A stretch of DNA of 64,000 nt from Candidatus Fimenecus excrementigallinarum. GTDB taxonomy: Bacteria > Bacillota > Clostridia > Oscillospirales > Acutalibacteraceae. Of the stretch, positions 41,401 to 49,964 are shown in pieces. Both the position numbers and the translations under genes were made by a program. Each line of letters starts with the position of its first letter. Position 1 is the stretch's first letter. Location: NCBI GenBank assembly GCA_018714805.1, contig DVMW01000041.1:31656-95655 (forward strand). The letters are read 5' to 3'. The notes under the pieces were generated by a model. It did not search any database. It worked only from the letters and a program-made list of their open reading frames with translations, and was not told the DNA's origin.

Positions 41401-42319
41401 CGCCGTTTTTCAGCGCGCCGAGCAGCGCCTCGCTCTGCTCAATCTTGACAATCATCGAAACGGGGAAGGAATATCCGCCGTCGGTCATGTTGAAATGAAT
41501 CAGCTTGTGCTTGCCCTTTTTGCTGGTGCGCTCTTCAAAGGAGAACACCCGCCCCCAAATGGTCGCGGGGACCTCCTCGCGGTCGGTCTCGGGCAGCTCC
41601 ACGTCGGCAATGGGGATGGGCTCGCTGCGGATAACGTTGCCGAAAATCGGACGGACGCTCTCCAGGTAATACGGAATGCCCTCCCGGACGATATGCTCGA
41701 CCGGGGCCTTGTCCGCCGGGCCCTCCGCCTTTTGCACCTTCGCGCCCTTGCCGTATTTCTGCTCCTTTGCGGCGGCGGCTCTTGCGGCGCGGTCGCGCGC
41801 GTCAATATCCCGCTGCGCGCCGGCAAGCGCTTCGGCGACGTCCACCTGCGCCTGTGCAAGCACAACCTCGGGCAAAACGCCGAAGCGCGCCTCGCAGATT
41901 TTCTGCAGCGCGGCGGCGAACTGCCCCTGCTCCAAAATGTCGCGGCCGCCGTGGTGCAGCGTGAGCGCAATGCGGCCGGCGGAAATTTCCCATTCGGCGT
42001 CGTCCAAAAAGCCGTTGGCGACGGCAACGCGCTTTTTCAGCTCTGCCGTAAATTCCGGCGCATAGGCCGCCGACAGCGCCTCGGGCGCAAAGCGGGGCAC
42101 AAGCTCCACCTGCGCGTCGGCGCCGAGCGTCTCGGCAAGGTGCGCGGCAACCTCCCGCAGCGTCCGCGTAAAAACGAGCTGCGGAAAACGCACCGTCACA
42201 CAAAGGCGACGGTGGGCGCTGTCCAGCTTCAATTCTTCGATTTGCGCGTCGGCAAGCGCCGCCGAATACGGCTCGAGCGCGCCGGCGCAGTCCGGGAACA
42301 GGTCAAAAAAACGGGTCAT
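38486..42319 (-). CDS. polC: DNA polymerase III alpha subunit PolC, without exonuclease domain
   Basis: 1277 aa replicative polymerase, about 160 shorter than Bacillus PolC (1437). Order: N-terminal helical domain (1-220), OB fold (about 222-345), PHP domain with HLHT at 351-354 and ITDHG, zinc finger CPQC...CPHC, polymerase core PDIDLNFSGEYQ and DFHSLHDTILKLDILG, fingers region, and the clamp-binding C-terminus QISLF. Between YGVEAYFVDDL (407-416) and YHQILLAKN (429-437) only about 12 residues remain where PolC normally carries its DEDD 3'-5' exonuclease. Other metal sites of PHP look intact. Last gene of the pyrH operon. Confidence 0.95.
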   Translation of the reverse strand: MTRFFDLFPDCAGALEPYSAALADAQIEELKLDSAHRRLCVTVRFPQLVFTRTLREVAAHLAETLGADAQVELVPRFAPEALSAAYAPEFTAELKKRVAVANGFLDDAEWEISAGRIALTLHHGGRDILEQGQFAAALQKICEARFGVLPEVVLAQAQVDVAEALAGAQRDIDARDRAARAAAAKEQKYGKGAKVQKAEGPADKAPVEHIVREGIPYYLESVRPIFGNVIRSEPIPIADVELPETDREEVPATIWGRVFSFEERTSKKGKHKLIHFNMTDGGYSFPVSMIVKIEQSEALLGALKNGVYILAHGNVKYDNFQRDYILDPKAVSLTEKIEKEDRAPEKRVELHLHTNMSQMDGMTPAKTLVERAIRWGHRAVAITDHGCVQAFPEAASAAKGKIKIIYGVEAYFVDDLKEPDKDFKSLRSYHQILLAKNLTGLKNLYKLISLSNTKYFYKKPRTLKSELIKHREGLIVGSACEAGELYRAVLEGRPEAEILEIAQFYDYLEIQPTGNNRFMIEAHSDENSKNPERNREFDNITCEADIENINRQIIAIADRLGKPVVATCDVHFIDPADAKYREILMAAQGFADADHQAPLYFRTTEEMLAEFRYLGEETAREIVIENPNRIADMVETMPPFPEGTYQPSIPGSEEQLRKICWDKARDWYEFAGKVPEIVETRLNRELDSIIENGFAVLYIIAQKLVWDSEAHGYHVGSRGSVGSSFVATMAGISEVNPLAPHYRCPQCRYSEFYTHNEYGSGFDMPKKACPHCGTDMVRDGHEIPFETFLGFHGDKAPDIDLNFSGEYQGKAHRYTEELFGSANVFKAGTIATVAEKTAYGFVKNYLEERGLHVNRAEEQRLIDGCTGVKRTTGQHPGGMVVVPGNFDVYDFTPVQFPADDVESDMETTHFDFHSLHDTILKLDILGHDVPTLYKHLEDLTGVNVMDVDVCDPQIVRLCTSPEPLGVTAEEIDWPTGTLSIPEMGTSFVCQMLLEAQPKTFADLLQISGLSHGTDVWTGNAQDLIHNKVCTISEVIGTRDSIMTYLLHKGLEPSMAFNIMEKTRKGIVAKVGFPEGAEEAMRAHSVPDWYMESCRKIKYMFPKAHAAAYVIAALRLGWYKIYRPLEYYTAFLTVRGGDLDAEVIVQGHEAVRARLASLKAKIKDKTATAKEKDQYTAMQVVNEMMARGIELLGVDVYKSRATTYILEDGKIRLPFSALSGVGENAAYPLEAARSDGEGPFISVDDFARRAKAGNSLIELLDKCGAFGDMPKTAQISLF

Positions 42320-42348
42320 GGGAAAAATCCTTATGTACTGTGATTCGT

Positions 42349-43401
42349 TTACAGGTTTTCAATTTCGGCCAGCAGCGTTTCGACAATCTCCTTTTCCGGG
42401 ACCTTGCGCAGGATTTCGCCGTGCCGGAAAATGAGCCCGCAGCCGTCGCCGCCCGCCACGCCGATGTCCGCCTCACGCGCTTCGCCGGGGCCGTTGACGA
42501 TGCAGCCCATCACGGCGACGGTAATCGGCTTTTTGCAGCCGCGCAGCGCCTCCTCCACCCGGTTCGCAAGCGCGATAAGGTCGATTTTCGTGCGGCCGCA
42601 CGTCGGGCAGGAGACAATCTGCGGGCAGTCGGTCTTCAGCCCCACCGCCTTGAGAATGTCGAAGCCCGCCGCAACCTCGCGCACCGGGTCGGCGGTCATG
42701 GAAACGCGAATGGTGTCGCCGATGCCGTCCAAAAGCAGCGCGCCGATGCCGGCGGCGGATTTGACGAGCGCCATGTGCTCGGTCCCCGCCTCGGTGACGC
42801 CCAGGTGCAGCGGATAGCTGCAAAGCTGCGCCATGCGCCGGTAGGCGGCGACCATGCGCTGCACGTTGGAGGATTTAATCGAAATGACAATGTCGTCGAA
42901 ATCGTACCGCTCCAAAAGCGCCGCGTGGCCGAGCGCGCTTTCGCACAGCGCCTCGGGCGTGGGCGAGCCGTATTTGGCAAGCAGCTCCTTTTCGAGCGAG
43001 CCGGAATTGACGCCGATGCGAATCGGCACGCCCTTTTGCCGGCACGCGTCCGCAACCGCCTTGACGCGCTCCGGCGCGCCGATATTGCCGGGGTTGATGC
43101 GGATTTTGTCCGCGCCGGCCGCCACGCTTTCGAGCGCGCATTTGTAGTCGAAATGGATGTCGGCAACCACGGGGATGGAGACCGCCTCCCTGACGGCGGC
43201 AAGCGTTTTGGCCGCCTGTGGGGTCGGGACCGTCAGGCGCACCATTTCGCAGCCCGCATTTTCGAGCGCCTTCGCCTGGCGCACGTTGCCCGCCACGTCC
43301 TCGGCCGGGACGTTGAGCATGGACTGCACGCTGATTTTCGCGTCGCCGCCGATAACCAGATTCCCGGCGCGGACCGCCTTACAAGCTCTTCGCTTCGCCA
43401 T
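42349..43401 (-). CDS. ispG: 4-hydroxy-3-methylbut-2-en-1-yl diphosphate synthase
   Basis: 350 aa [4Fe-4S] enzyme of the MEP isoprenoid pathway. TIM-barrel part with QSMLNVPAEDV and ADIHFDY, and the cluster ligands in SCPTCGR and VMGCIVNGPGEA. Same pathway as dxr, two genes upstream in the operon. In Bacillus this position holds proS; here ispG takes its place between rseP and polC. Confidence 0.96.
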   Translation of the reverse strand: MAKRRACKAVRAGNLVIGGDAKISVQSMLNVPAEDVAGNVRQAKALENAGCEMVRLTVPTPQAAKTLAAVREAVSIPVVADIHFDYKCALESVAAGADKIRINPGNIGAPERVKAVADACRQKGVPIRIGVNSGSLEKELLAKYGSPTPEALCESALGHAALLERYDFDDIVISIKSSNVQRMVAAYRRMAQLCSYPLHLGVTEAGTEHMALVKSAAGIGALLLDGIGDTIRVSMTADPVREVAAGFDILKAVGLKTDCPQIVSCPTCGRTKIDLIALANRVEEALRGCKKPITVAVMGCIVNGPGEAREADIGVAGGDGCGLIFRHGEILRKVPEKEIVETLLAEIENL

Positions 43402-43415
43402 AACAGGGACGCCTC

Positions 43416-44504
43416 CTACCCGCGCGCAATGCGCAGAATGTCGTTCAGAGAAACCACAAGCATCAAAAGAAGCAGCAGCACCATGCCCGCCGCGTGCACA
43501 TAGCCCTCGTATTTCGCGGGAATGGGCTTGCGCCGTATCCCCTCCAGCACCAAAAACAGCAGCCGGCCGCCGTCGAGCGCGGGCAGCGGCAAAAGGTTCG
43601 CGACGCCCAGGTTAATTGTGATAAAGGCGAGCAGCATCAAAAGGTCGCCCGCCCTGCCCTCGGCCGCCGCCGACGCGGTCACGTCGGAGATGATGTCCAT
43701 GGTGCCGATAGGCCCGGCAAGCTGCGACAGGCCGTACCGCCCGGTCACAAGGTCAAAAATACTCAGCCACACCGTCCGCACGACGGACGCGGATTCCGTA
43801 AAGGCGTGGACGAACACGTTGCAAAAATTCGGCTCCTCGCCGACCACGGAAAAATCGTAGTGGACAAGCGTGATGCCGTCGACCTCCTCGGTCGCAAAAT
43901 GCACGCCGGGCAGCTCTACGGTTTCGCCGTCGCGCTCGACGACAAAGTCGAACACGCCGTCGTCGCTTCTGGACAAGAGGTAGGTCAGGTCCTGCGGCGA
44001 CCAGAGGCGGTGCCCGTCAATCTCCACTATCCGGTCGTCCGCCTGCAGCCCGTACTGCGCGCTGACTGCGCCGTCGTACATCGAGTAGATGACGTTCGTG
44101 CCGACCAGCTCCCCGCTTGTGGCAAGCAGAATCGCCATGAGCACAAGCCCCAGGACCAGGTTCATCGCCGCGCCGGCCACGACAACGACCATGCGCTGCC
44201 AGACCTTTTTCTTGCAAAAGGCGCGGTCGTCCTCGCTGTCCGTATCCTCGCCCTCCATCGCCGTATAGCCGCCTATCGGCAGAAGCCGCACCGCATACAG
44301 CGTATCGCCGCGCCGCCGCTTCCAAAGCGCCGGGCCCATGCCGACGGAAAACTCGTTGACGCGGACCTTGAACAGCTTGGCGGCGGCAAAATGCCCGAAT
44401 TCGTGCAGCAGAATCATCAGGCCGAAAAACAGAAGCGCAAGCGCGACGGTCCAAATCTTGTTCCAGACGCCCGACGCCGTCATTTCCAAAAGCAAAGGTT
44501 TCAT
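43416..44504 (-). CDS. rseP: Site-2 intramembrane zinc metalloprotease (RseP/RasP)
   Basis: 362 aa. Catalytic HEFGH in the first membrane segment (LLHEFGHFAAAK), one PDZ-like domain in the middle (YSMYDGAVSAQYGLQADDRIVEIDG), and the third-helix motif LLPLPALDGGRLLF with the zinc-binding Asp. Cleaves membrane anti-sigma factors and signal peptide remnants. Start overlaps the dxr stop by one base (TGATG). N-terminus slightly extended against RasP. Confidence 0.95.
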   Translation of the reverse strand: MKPLLLEMTASGVWNKIWTVALALLFFGLMILLHEFGHFAAAKLFKVRVNEFSVGMGPALWKRRRGDTLYAVRLLPIGGYTAMEGEDTDSEDDRAFCKKKVWQRMVVVVAGAAMNLVLGLVLMAILLATSGELVGTNVIYSMYDGAVSAQYGLQADDRIVEIDGHRLWSPQDLTYLLSRSDDGVFDFVVERDGETVELPGVHFATEEVDGITLVHYDFSVVGEEPNFCNVFVHAFTESASVVRTVWLSIFDLVTGRYGLSQLAGPIGTMDIISDVTASAAAEGRAGDLLMLLAFITINLGVANLLPLPALDGGRLLFLVLEGIRRKPIPAKYEGYVHAAGMVLLLLLMLVVSLNDILRIARG

Positions 44505-45646
44505 CAGCCACCCTGTACCGTTTCCCGTGCGAAACGGTCCGTCTCCAAAATATCTTCGTACGTATACGCCGGTTTTTCCGGCGCGGCCTCCAGCACGCGC
44601 TCCACGCGGTCGGCAATCTCCAAAAATCCAATCTCGCCGCGGCGGAACATCGCGTTTGCCTGTTCGTTGGCGGAGTTGACCGCCGCCGGGTACAGCCCAC
44701 CCTTATGTATGGCGCGCCGGCATAGATTTATGCATCGGAACGTCTCATAGTCCGGCTCGTAAAACGTCATGCGCCCGAGCTTTGCAAGGTCCAGCTCCCC
44801 GACCGGGGAGGGCAGGCGCTCGGGATACGTCAGCGCGTACTGGATGGGAATGCGCATATCCGGCAGCCCCAGCTGCCCGATGACGGAATTGTCGTCGTAC
44901 ATGACCGCCGAATGCAGGATGCTCTCGCGGTGGACGACAATCTGCACGTCGTCGGGCGAGACGGAAAACAGCCATACCGCCTCGATAAGCTCGAGGCCCT
45001 TGTTCATGAGCGTGGCGGAATCCACCGTTATCTTCGCGCCCATCGACCAGTTCGGGTGGCGCAGCGCGTCGGCGGCGGTCACGTTTTGCAGCTCGGCGGC
45101 GGTTTTCCCGAAAAACGGGCCGCCGGAAGCGGTCAGGATAAGCTTTTTGAGCGCGCGGTTCTCCGACGCGCCCTGTAAGCACTGGAAAATGGCGGAATGC
45201 TCGGAATCAACCGGTAAAATCGGCACGCCGTTTTGCTTCGCGGTCTCCATAACCAGCTGCCCGCCCGCCACAAGCGTTTCCTTATTGGCAAGCGCGAGCC
45301 GCTTTTTGGCGCGCAGCGCCGCGAGCGTGGGGGCGAGCCCCGCCATGCCGACCACGGCGTTGAGCACGGTGTCCGCGCGGCTTTCGGCGGCGCAGTACGC
45401 AACACCCTCGGGCCCGGAGAGCACCCGCACGCCGGTGTCCGCCACACGCGTTTTCAGGTCCGCGGCGGCCGCTTCGTCCGCCATGGCGGCCAGCGCCGGG
45501 CGGAATTCCCGGATTTGCGCTTCCAGCGTTTTTACGTCCGAATAAGCAGTCAAAGCCTCGACGGTATACCCGCCGAGGCGGGCAACGTCAAGACTTTGCG
45601 TGCCGATAGAGCCGGTCGAGCCGAGTATACACAGCGACCTTGTCAT
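44504..45646 (-). CDS. dxr: 1-deoxy-D-xylulose 5-phosphate reductoisomerase
   Basis: 380 aa NADPH-dependent enzyme of the MEP pathway. NADPH-binding GSTGSIGTQSLD, then LANKETLVAGG, metal site PVDSEHSAIFQ, SASGGPF-like TASGGPFFG, and the substrate loop HPNWSMGAKITVDSATLMNKGLE. Start at 45646 overlapping the cdsA stop by four bases; the upstream ORF extension runs inside cdsA. Confidence 0.97.
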   Translation of the reverse strand: MTRSLCILGSTGSIGTQSLDVARLGGYTVEALTAYSDVKTLEAQIREFRPALAAMADEAAAADLKTRVADTGVRVLSGPEGVAYCAAESRADTVLNAVVGMAGLAPTLAALRAKKRLALANKETLVAGGQLVMETAKQNGVPILPVDSEHSAIFQCLQGASENRALKKLILTASGGPFFGKTAAELQNVTAADALRHPNWSMGAKITVDSATLMNKGLELIEAVWLFSVSPDDVQIVVHRESILHSAVMYDDNSVIGQLGLPDMRIPIQYALTYPERLPSPVGELDLAKLGRMTFYEPDYETFRCINLCRRAIHKGGLYPAAVNSANEQANAMFRRGEIGFLEIADRVERVLEAAPEKPAYTYEDILETDRFARETVQGG

Positions 45647-46506
45647 CCCGATACCGTCCTTGTCAGTAAAATCAGGGCGTACAGCGCCGAAGAGACGAAC
45701 AGCAGGCTGTCGCAGCGGTCCATCACGCCGCCGTGCCCCGGAAAGAGCTTCCCGAAATCCTTGACGCCGAAGTTGCGCTTGACAACCGACGCCGTCAAAT
45801 CGCCGCACATCCCGACGACGGACAGCACCGCCGCGAGAAGGACGACCTCGAGATAGCTTATGGAATGCACGGTGAAGAAATAGGTGTCAAACACCGCAAA
45901 GAGGATGACGCTGCTCAGAACCCCGCCGACAACGCCGCCCACGGCGCCCTCCACCGTCTTTTTGGGGCTTATCTTCGTCAGCTTGTGCCTGCCTAAGAAT
46001 TTGCCCGTGAAATAGGCGAAGGTGTCGGTAATCAGCGCACAGAACAGCGCGAACAGGATGAAGAACAGGCCGTGGCGGCCGTCGAACTCCGCGGGGAAGC
46101 GCGCGTCGATGTTGGAAAGCAGGGAAAGCGTGGAAAACGCCCACGGCACAAAGATGCTTGCGACAAGCACCGCCGCCACATCCTCAAATTTCGTGTGCTC
46201 GTAGTTGACGAGCATCAAAATGAACAGCGCCAGCGTGTAGAGCGCGACCAGGGCCGTCACCGGCAGCGTCACGCCCGCGTCGGCCAGGCGCGGCGCGTAG
46301 GTGTAGTACAGCGGCACCAGCGCCGAAAAGACAAGGCTGACGGCCTCAATCGCTTTGTTTTGGAAGCGCACGCATTTTTCAATTTCATAGGTCGCAATGC
46401 ACGACAGCAGCGCCAGCACAATGGGCATGGCGGGCGTGTCGCGGAACACGATGACCGTAATGGCCAGCGCCGCCGCAATGACGCCGACGACAATGCGTTT
46501 GAGCAT
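45643..46506 (-). CDS. cdsA: Phosphatidate cytidylyltransferase
   Basis: 287 aa, seven to eight membrane segments. Makes CDP-diacylglycerol. The C-terminal CdsA signature is present (VKDFGKLFPGHGGVMDRCDS) as is the preceding SPKKTVEG segment. ATG at 46506 chosen because GGAGG lies 8 bases upstream; the ORF could extend nine residues further. Coupled with dxr. Confidence 0.95.
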   Translation of the reverse strand: MLKRIVVGVIAAALAITVIVFRDTPAMPIVLALLSCIATYEIEKCVRFQNKAIEAVSLVFSALVPLYYTYAPRLADAGVTLPVTALVALYTLALFILMLVNYEHTKFEDVAAVLVASIFVPWAFSTLSLLSNIDARFPAEFDGRHGLFFILFALFCALITDTFAYFTGKFLGRHKLTKISPKKTVEGAVGGVVGGVLSSVILFAVFDTYFFTVHSISYLEVVLLAAVLSVVGMCGDLTASVVKRNFGVKDFGKLFPGHGGVMDRCDSLLFVSSALYALILLTRTVSG

Positions 46507-46546
46507 AATGGGTCCCTCCACAAAAGTCCACACAGGTTCCGGCGGG

Positions 46547-47281
46547 TCAAACGCCGCCGAAGCGCCGGTTGCGGTGCTCGTACGCCCGCAGCGCTTCTAC
46601 AAAATCCTCTTCGGTAAAATCCGGCCACAGCGTATCCGTGAACCAGAGCTCGGCATACGCCGCCTGCCACAAGAGGAAGTTGGACAGCCGGTATTCGCCG
46701 CTGGGGCGGATGATAAGGTCGGGGTCGGGCAGCGCGGCGGTGTACAGGTGGTCGGACAGCATCTGTTCGGTGATGTCCTTCGCGCGCAGGCGCCCCTTTT
46801 CCACCTCGTGCGCCAGCGCCTGCACGCCGTGCAGAATCTCCTGCCGGCTGCCGTAGTTGACGGCGATGTTCAAAAGCACGCGGTGCTTTTTGCGCGTGAT
46901 GCGCTCGCTGTACTGCATCATGCGCTGGATGTCCTTCGGAATGGCGCGCCGGTCGCCCAAAAAGCGCACCTGGATGCCCTTTTCCTCGTTTTCCGCCTTG
47001 CGCGCGTCGAGCTCGCGCAGGTATTCGCGGAACAGGTCCATGATGGCCGCGACCTCCTCGGGCGGGCGGGACCAGTTCTCGGTCGAAAAGGCGTAAAAGG
47101 TCAGGCACTCGATGCCGAGGTCGCCGGCAAATTCGCCGATTTTCCGAAAGGTCCTCGCGCCCTCAATGTGGCCCTTGTAGCGCGGCAGGCCGCGGCTTTT
47201 GGCCCAGCGGCCGTTGCCGTCCATAATGATGCCGACGTGGCGCGGCAAAACGGAAAATGTCGGCAGATTCGCTTTGTCCAT
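46547..47281 (-). CDS. uppS: Undecaprenyl diphosphate synthase
   Basis: 244 aa cis-prenyltransferase that makes the C55 carrier lipid for peptidoglycan. Motifs HVGIIMDGNGRWAKSRGLPRYKGH, FYAFSTENWSRPPEEV, NIAVNYGSRQEI and LIIRPSGEYRLSNFLLWQAAYAELWF, with the catalytic Asp and RxxRxSN-like segment. Sits between frr and cdsA as in Bacillus. Confidence 0.97.
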   Translation of the reverse strand: MDKANLPTFSVLPRHVGIIMDGNGRWAKSRGLPRYKGHIEGARTFRKIGEFAGDLGIECLTFYAFSTENWSRPPEEVAAIMDLFREYLRELDARKAENEEKGIQVRFLGDRRAIPKDIQRMMQYSERITRKKHRVLLNIAVNYGSRQEILHGVQALAHEVEKGRLRAKDITEQMLSDHLYTAALPDPDLIIRPSGEYRLSNFLLWQAAYAELWFTDTLWPDFTEEDFVEALRAYEHRNRRFGGV

Positions 47282-47305
47282 ACTGCTGCTCCTTAAAAAG
47301 CGGCG

Positions 47306-47860
47306 TCAAATGGCCATGATGTCCTTTTCCTTTTCCGCAACCATCTCGTCGATGCGCTTGATGAACTTATCGGTAATCTTCTGCATCCGGTCCTCGCCGT
47401 CGTGCAGGTCGTCCTCGGTGATTTCGCTGTCCTTTTTCAGCTTCTTGAGCTTTTCCATGCAGTCGCGGCGAATGGAGCGCACGGCGACCTTGGACTCCTC
47501 CCCGAGGCGGCTGACGTCCTTGGCAAGCACCTTGCGCTTTTCCTCCGTCAGCGGCGGGAAAATCAAACGGATAACCTTGCCGTCGTCCTGGGGGTTGACG
47601 CCGAGGTCGGACGCCTGGATAGCCTTTTCAATGGTGGAAATGGTGCTCACGTCCCAGGGCTGGATAACAAGGATGCGCCCCTCGGACACGGAGACCGCCG
47701 CCATCTGCTGAATCGGCGTGGGCACGCCGTAGTAGTCGACCGAAATGCGGTCGAGCAGCGACACGCTCGCGCGGCCGGCGCGCATGGTTGCAAATTCATT
47801 GTGCAGCGCGGTCAGGCTTTTTTCCATTTTTTCGTTGGCTAAGTCAAAAATTTCCTGCAT
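47306..47860 (-). CDS. frr: Ribosome recycling factor
   Basis: 184 aa. Three-helix bundle plus domain II, with typical LDRISVDYYGVPTPIQQMAAVSV and RRDCMEKLKKLKKDSEI. Dissociates post-termination ribosomes with EF-G. Start at 47860, preceded by GGAGG. Second gene of the pyrH operon. Confidence 0.97.
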   Translation of the reverse strand: MQEIFDLANEKMEKSLTALHNEFATMRAGRASVSLLDRISVDYYGVPTPIQQMAAVSVSEGRILVIQPWDVSTISTIEKAIQASDLGVNPQDDGKVIRLIFPPLTEEKRKVLAKDVSRLGEESKVAVRSIRRDCMEKLKKLKKDSEITEDDLHDGEDRMQKITDKFIKRIDEMVAEKEKDIMAI

Positions 47861-47881
47861 GGTAACGCCTCCTGATGCTGA

Positions 47882-48586
47882 TTATTTTACAATCGTGCCG
47901 ATGCTTTCGCCCCTGGCGGCGCGCACGATGTTTTCCGGGTCGGAAAGGTTGAACACAAGGATGGGGATGTCGTTGTCGCGGCACAGCGAGGCCGCCGTCG
48001 CGTCCATCACCGCAAGGCCGCGGCTGAGGACCTCGGTATGGCTTAAGGTGTCGTACTTCTTCGCGTCGGGGCAGCGGTTCGGGTCCTTGTCATACACGCC
48101 GTCGACGTTCGTCGCCTTAAAGATGATGTCGGCGTCAATCTCCGCCGCGCGCAGCGCCGCCGCCGTATCGGTCGAGAAGAAGGGGTTGCCCGTGCCGCAG
48201 CCGAAAATCACCACGCGCCCTTTTTCAAGGTGTCGAATCGCGCGGTTGCGGATATAGGGCTCGGCGACCTGCCGCATTTCAATGGCGGTCTGCACGCGCA
48301 CCTCCAGCCCGTACTGCTCGAGCGCGTCGGCAAGCGCGAGCGCGTTCATCGCCGTCGCAAGCATCCCGATGTGGTCCGCGCGGGTGCGGTCCATATCTCC
48401 CGAGCTGCGGCCGCGCCAGAAGTTGCCGCCGCCGACGACAAGGCCAATCTGCACGCCGAGCTTCGCGCATTCGTTGACCCACCGGCAAATTTCCTGCATG
48501 GTGTCAAAATCAATCCCGTGCTTCCCCTGCCCGGCGAGCACCTCGCCCGAAAGCTTGAGCAAAATGCGTTTGTAAACCGCTTCCAT
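47882..48586 (-). CDS. pyrH: Uridylate kinase
   Basis: 234 aa UMP kinase of the amino-acid-kinase family. [22 protein letters not shown], the [11 protein letters not shown] motif and [20 protein letters not shown] are standard. Start at 48586, nine bases after GGAGG. First gene of the operon; rpsB and tsf, which come before pyrH in Bacillus, are not upstream here. Confidence 0.97.
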   Translation of the reverse strand: MEAVYKRILLKLSGEVLAGQGKHGIDFDTMQEICRWVNECAKLGVQIGLVVGGGNFWRGRSSGDMDRTRADHIGMLATAMNALALADALEQYGLEVRVQTAIEMRQVAEPYIRNRAIRHLEKGRVVIFGCGTGNPFFSTDTAAALRAAEIDADIIFKATNVDGVYDKDPNRCPDAKKYDTLSHTEVLSRGLAVMDATAASLCRDNDIPILVFNLSDPENIVRAARGESIGTIVK

Positions 48587-48620
48587 CCCTGGTCCTCCGT
48601 TCCAGTCGTTATCGTATTTA

Positions 48621-48649
48621 TTTTAGCCTATAAACGGGTTCCTGTAAAG
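48621..48649 (-). promoter_or_regulatory. Sigma-A promoter of the pyrH operon
   Basis: Minus-strand TTTACA (48644-48649), 17-base spacer, TAAAAT (48621-48626), 34 bases before pyrH. Confidence 0.88.
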
Positions 48650-48674
48650 AGATTTTTTCGCCCGCGCGCGGATA

Positions 48675-48703
48675 TTGACGAAACCGGGAAACCGGTTTAT
48701 AAT
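48675..48703 (+). promoter_or_regulatory. Promoter of the sugar-kinase-like gene
   Basis: TTGACG (48675-48680), 17-base spacer, TATAAT (48698-48703). The spacer holds AAACCGG-N3-ACCGGTTT (48681-48698), a possible operator. Confidence 0.85.
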
Positions 48704-48768
48704 GTAGAGAAAGTATTTGCCGCGCGCCTTTGTGCCGCGGCAAAAAAACAGCCGAAAGGGTGTCCGTA

Positions 48769-49893
48769 TTGGAACAAAAAGCGCTTGACCCGCTGTTTAT
48801 ACAGCAAAGCTTTTCTCTGCCGGGGGAATACGACACGTTTGAAGCCCTCAACGACGGGCATATCAACACGACCTACCGCCTGCGTTTTCGCGGCCCGGAC
48901 GGCAAGGCGGAAACCTACGTCGTCCAGAAAATCAATTTGAACGTCTTTCACGACCCGGACGTGCTCATGCAGAACATCGTCGGCGTGACGACCCACCTGC
49001 AAAAGAAAATTGCCGCGCGCGGCGGCGACGTCCGGCGCGAAACGCTCAACTTCCTGCCGGCCGCGGACGGCAAATACTATATCCGCGACGGCGCGGGCGA
49101 CTGCTGGCGGTGCTATTACCACGTCGGCGGCGTGTACACCTGCAACACCATTGACAGCGAGGCCGTCTTTTTCAGCGCGGGCGAGGCGTTCGGCGCGTTC
49201 CAGAACGAGCTGGCCGACTATCCGAGCGAGCAGCTTTCGGAAACCATCCCGAACTTTCACAACACCGTTTCGCGCTACCGCGACTTTGAGCGCGCCGCCG
49301 CAGAGAACCTGTCCGGCCGCGCCGAACAGGCGCAGGCCGAAATTGACTTTGTCCGGGCGCGCGAGCGCGACGCGCACGTGCTCGTCGACCTGCTCGAAAG
49401 CGGCGAGCTGCCCCTGCGCGTGACGCACAACGACACGAAGCTCAACAACATCCTGTTCGATAAAGAGACGAACAAGGGGCTTTGCATCATCGACCTCGAC
49501 ACGGTCATGCCGGGTCTTGCGCTCTATGATTTCGGCGACAGCATCCGCTTCGGCGCGAACACCGCAAGCGAGGACGAGCCCGACGTTTCCAAGGTCTCCC
49601 TGAGCCTGCCGCTGTACGAGGCGTATGCGCGCGGGTATTTGAAATCCGCCGGGCAGAGCCTGACGGATGCGGAAATCCAGTACCTGCCGTTTTCCGCAAA
49701 GCTGATGACCTACGAGTGCGGTATGCGCTTTTTGACCGACTTTTTAAACGGGGACACCTACTTTAAAACCGCTTATCCGGAGCACAACCTGGTGCGCTGC
49801 CGCACGCAGCTTGCGCTGGTTGCGGACATGGAGAAGAAGGCAGAGGAGATGCGCGCCGCCACCGCGCGCGCGTGCGCCGAGGCCGGGCGGTAA
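48769..49893 (+). CDS. Aminoglycoside phosphotransferase-fold kinase, NahK-like
   Basis: 374 aa soluble kinase. Catalytic loop VTHNDTKLNNILFDK and metal site CIIDLDTVMPGL show the APH/choline-kinase fold. Overall plan, including LNDGHINTTYRL at the N-terminus and QRINLNVF-like VVQKINLNVFHDP, is that of N-acetylhexosamine 1-kinase (NahK), which phosphorylates GlcNAc/GalNAc at C1. TTG start at 48769, eight bases after AAAGGG. Monocistronic with promoter and terminator; no lacto-N-biose phosphorylase nearby, so substrate is inference. Confidence 0.85.
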   Translation: MEQKALDPLFIQQSFSLPGEYDTFEALNDGHINTTYRLRFRGPDGKAETYVVQKINLNVFHDPDVLMQNIVGVTTHLQKKIAARGGDVRRETLNFLPAADGKYYIRDGAGDCWRCYYHVGGVYTCNTIDSEAVFFSAGEAFGAFQNELADYPSEQLSETIPNFHNTVSRYRDFERAAAENLSGRAEQAQAEIDFVRARERDAHVLVDLLESGELPLRVTHNDTKLNNILFDKETNKGLCIIDLDTVMPGLALYDFGDSIRFGANTASEDEPDVSKVSLSLPLYEAYARGYLKSAGQSLTDAEIQYLPFSAKLMTYECGMRFLTDFLNGDTYFKTAYPEHNLVRCRTQLALVADMEKKAEEMRAATARACAEAGR

Positions 49894-49906
49894 GGCCGTT
49901 TTTCGC

Positions 49907-49944
49907 AGAGGCAGAGCGCAGGGCTTTGCCTCTTTCTCTTTTTT
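49907..49944 (+). terminator. Terminator of the kinase gene
   Basis: AGAGGCA-N13-TGCCTCT stem with TTCTCTTTTTT after it, just before feoA. Confidence 0.7.
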
Positions 49945-49964
49945 CGGCGTTTGGAGGGGAACGT

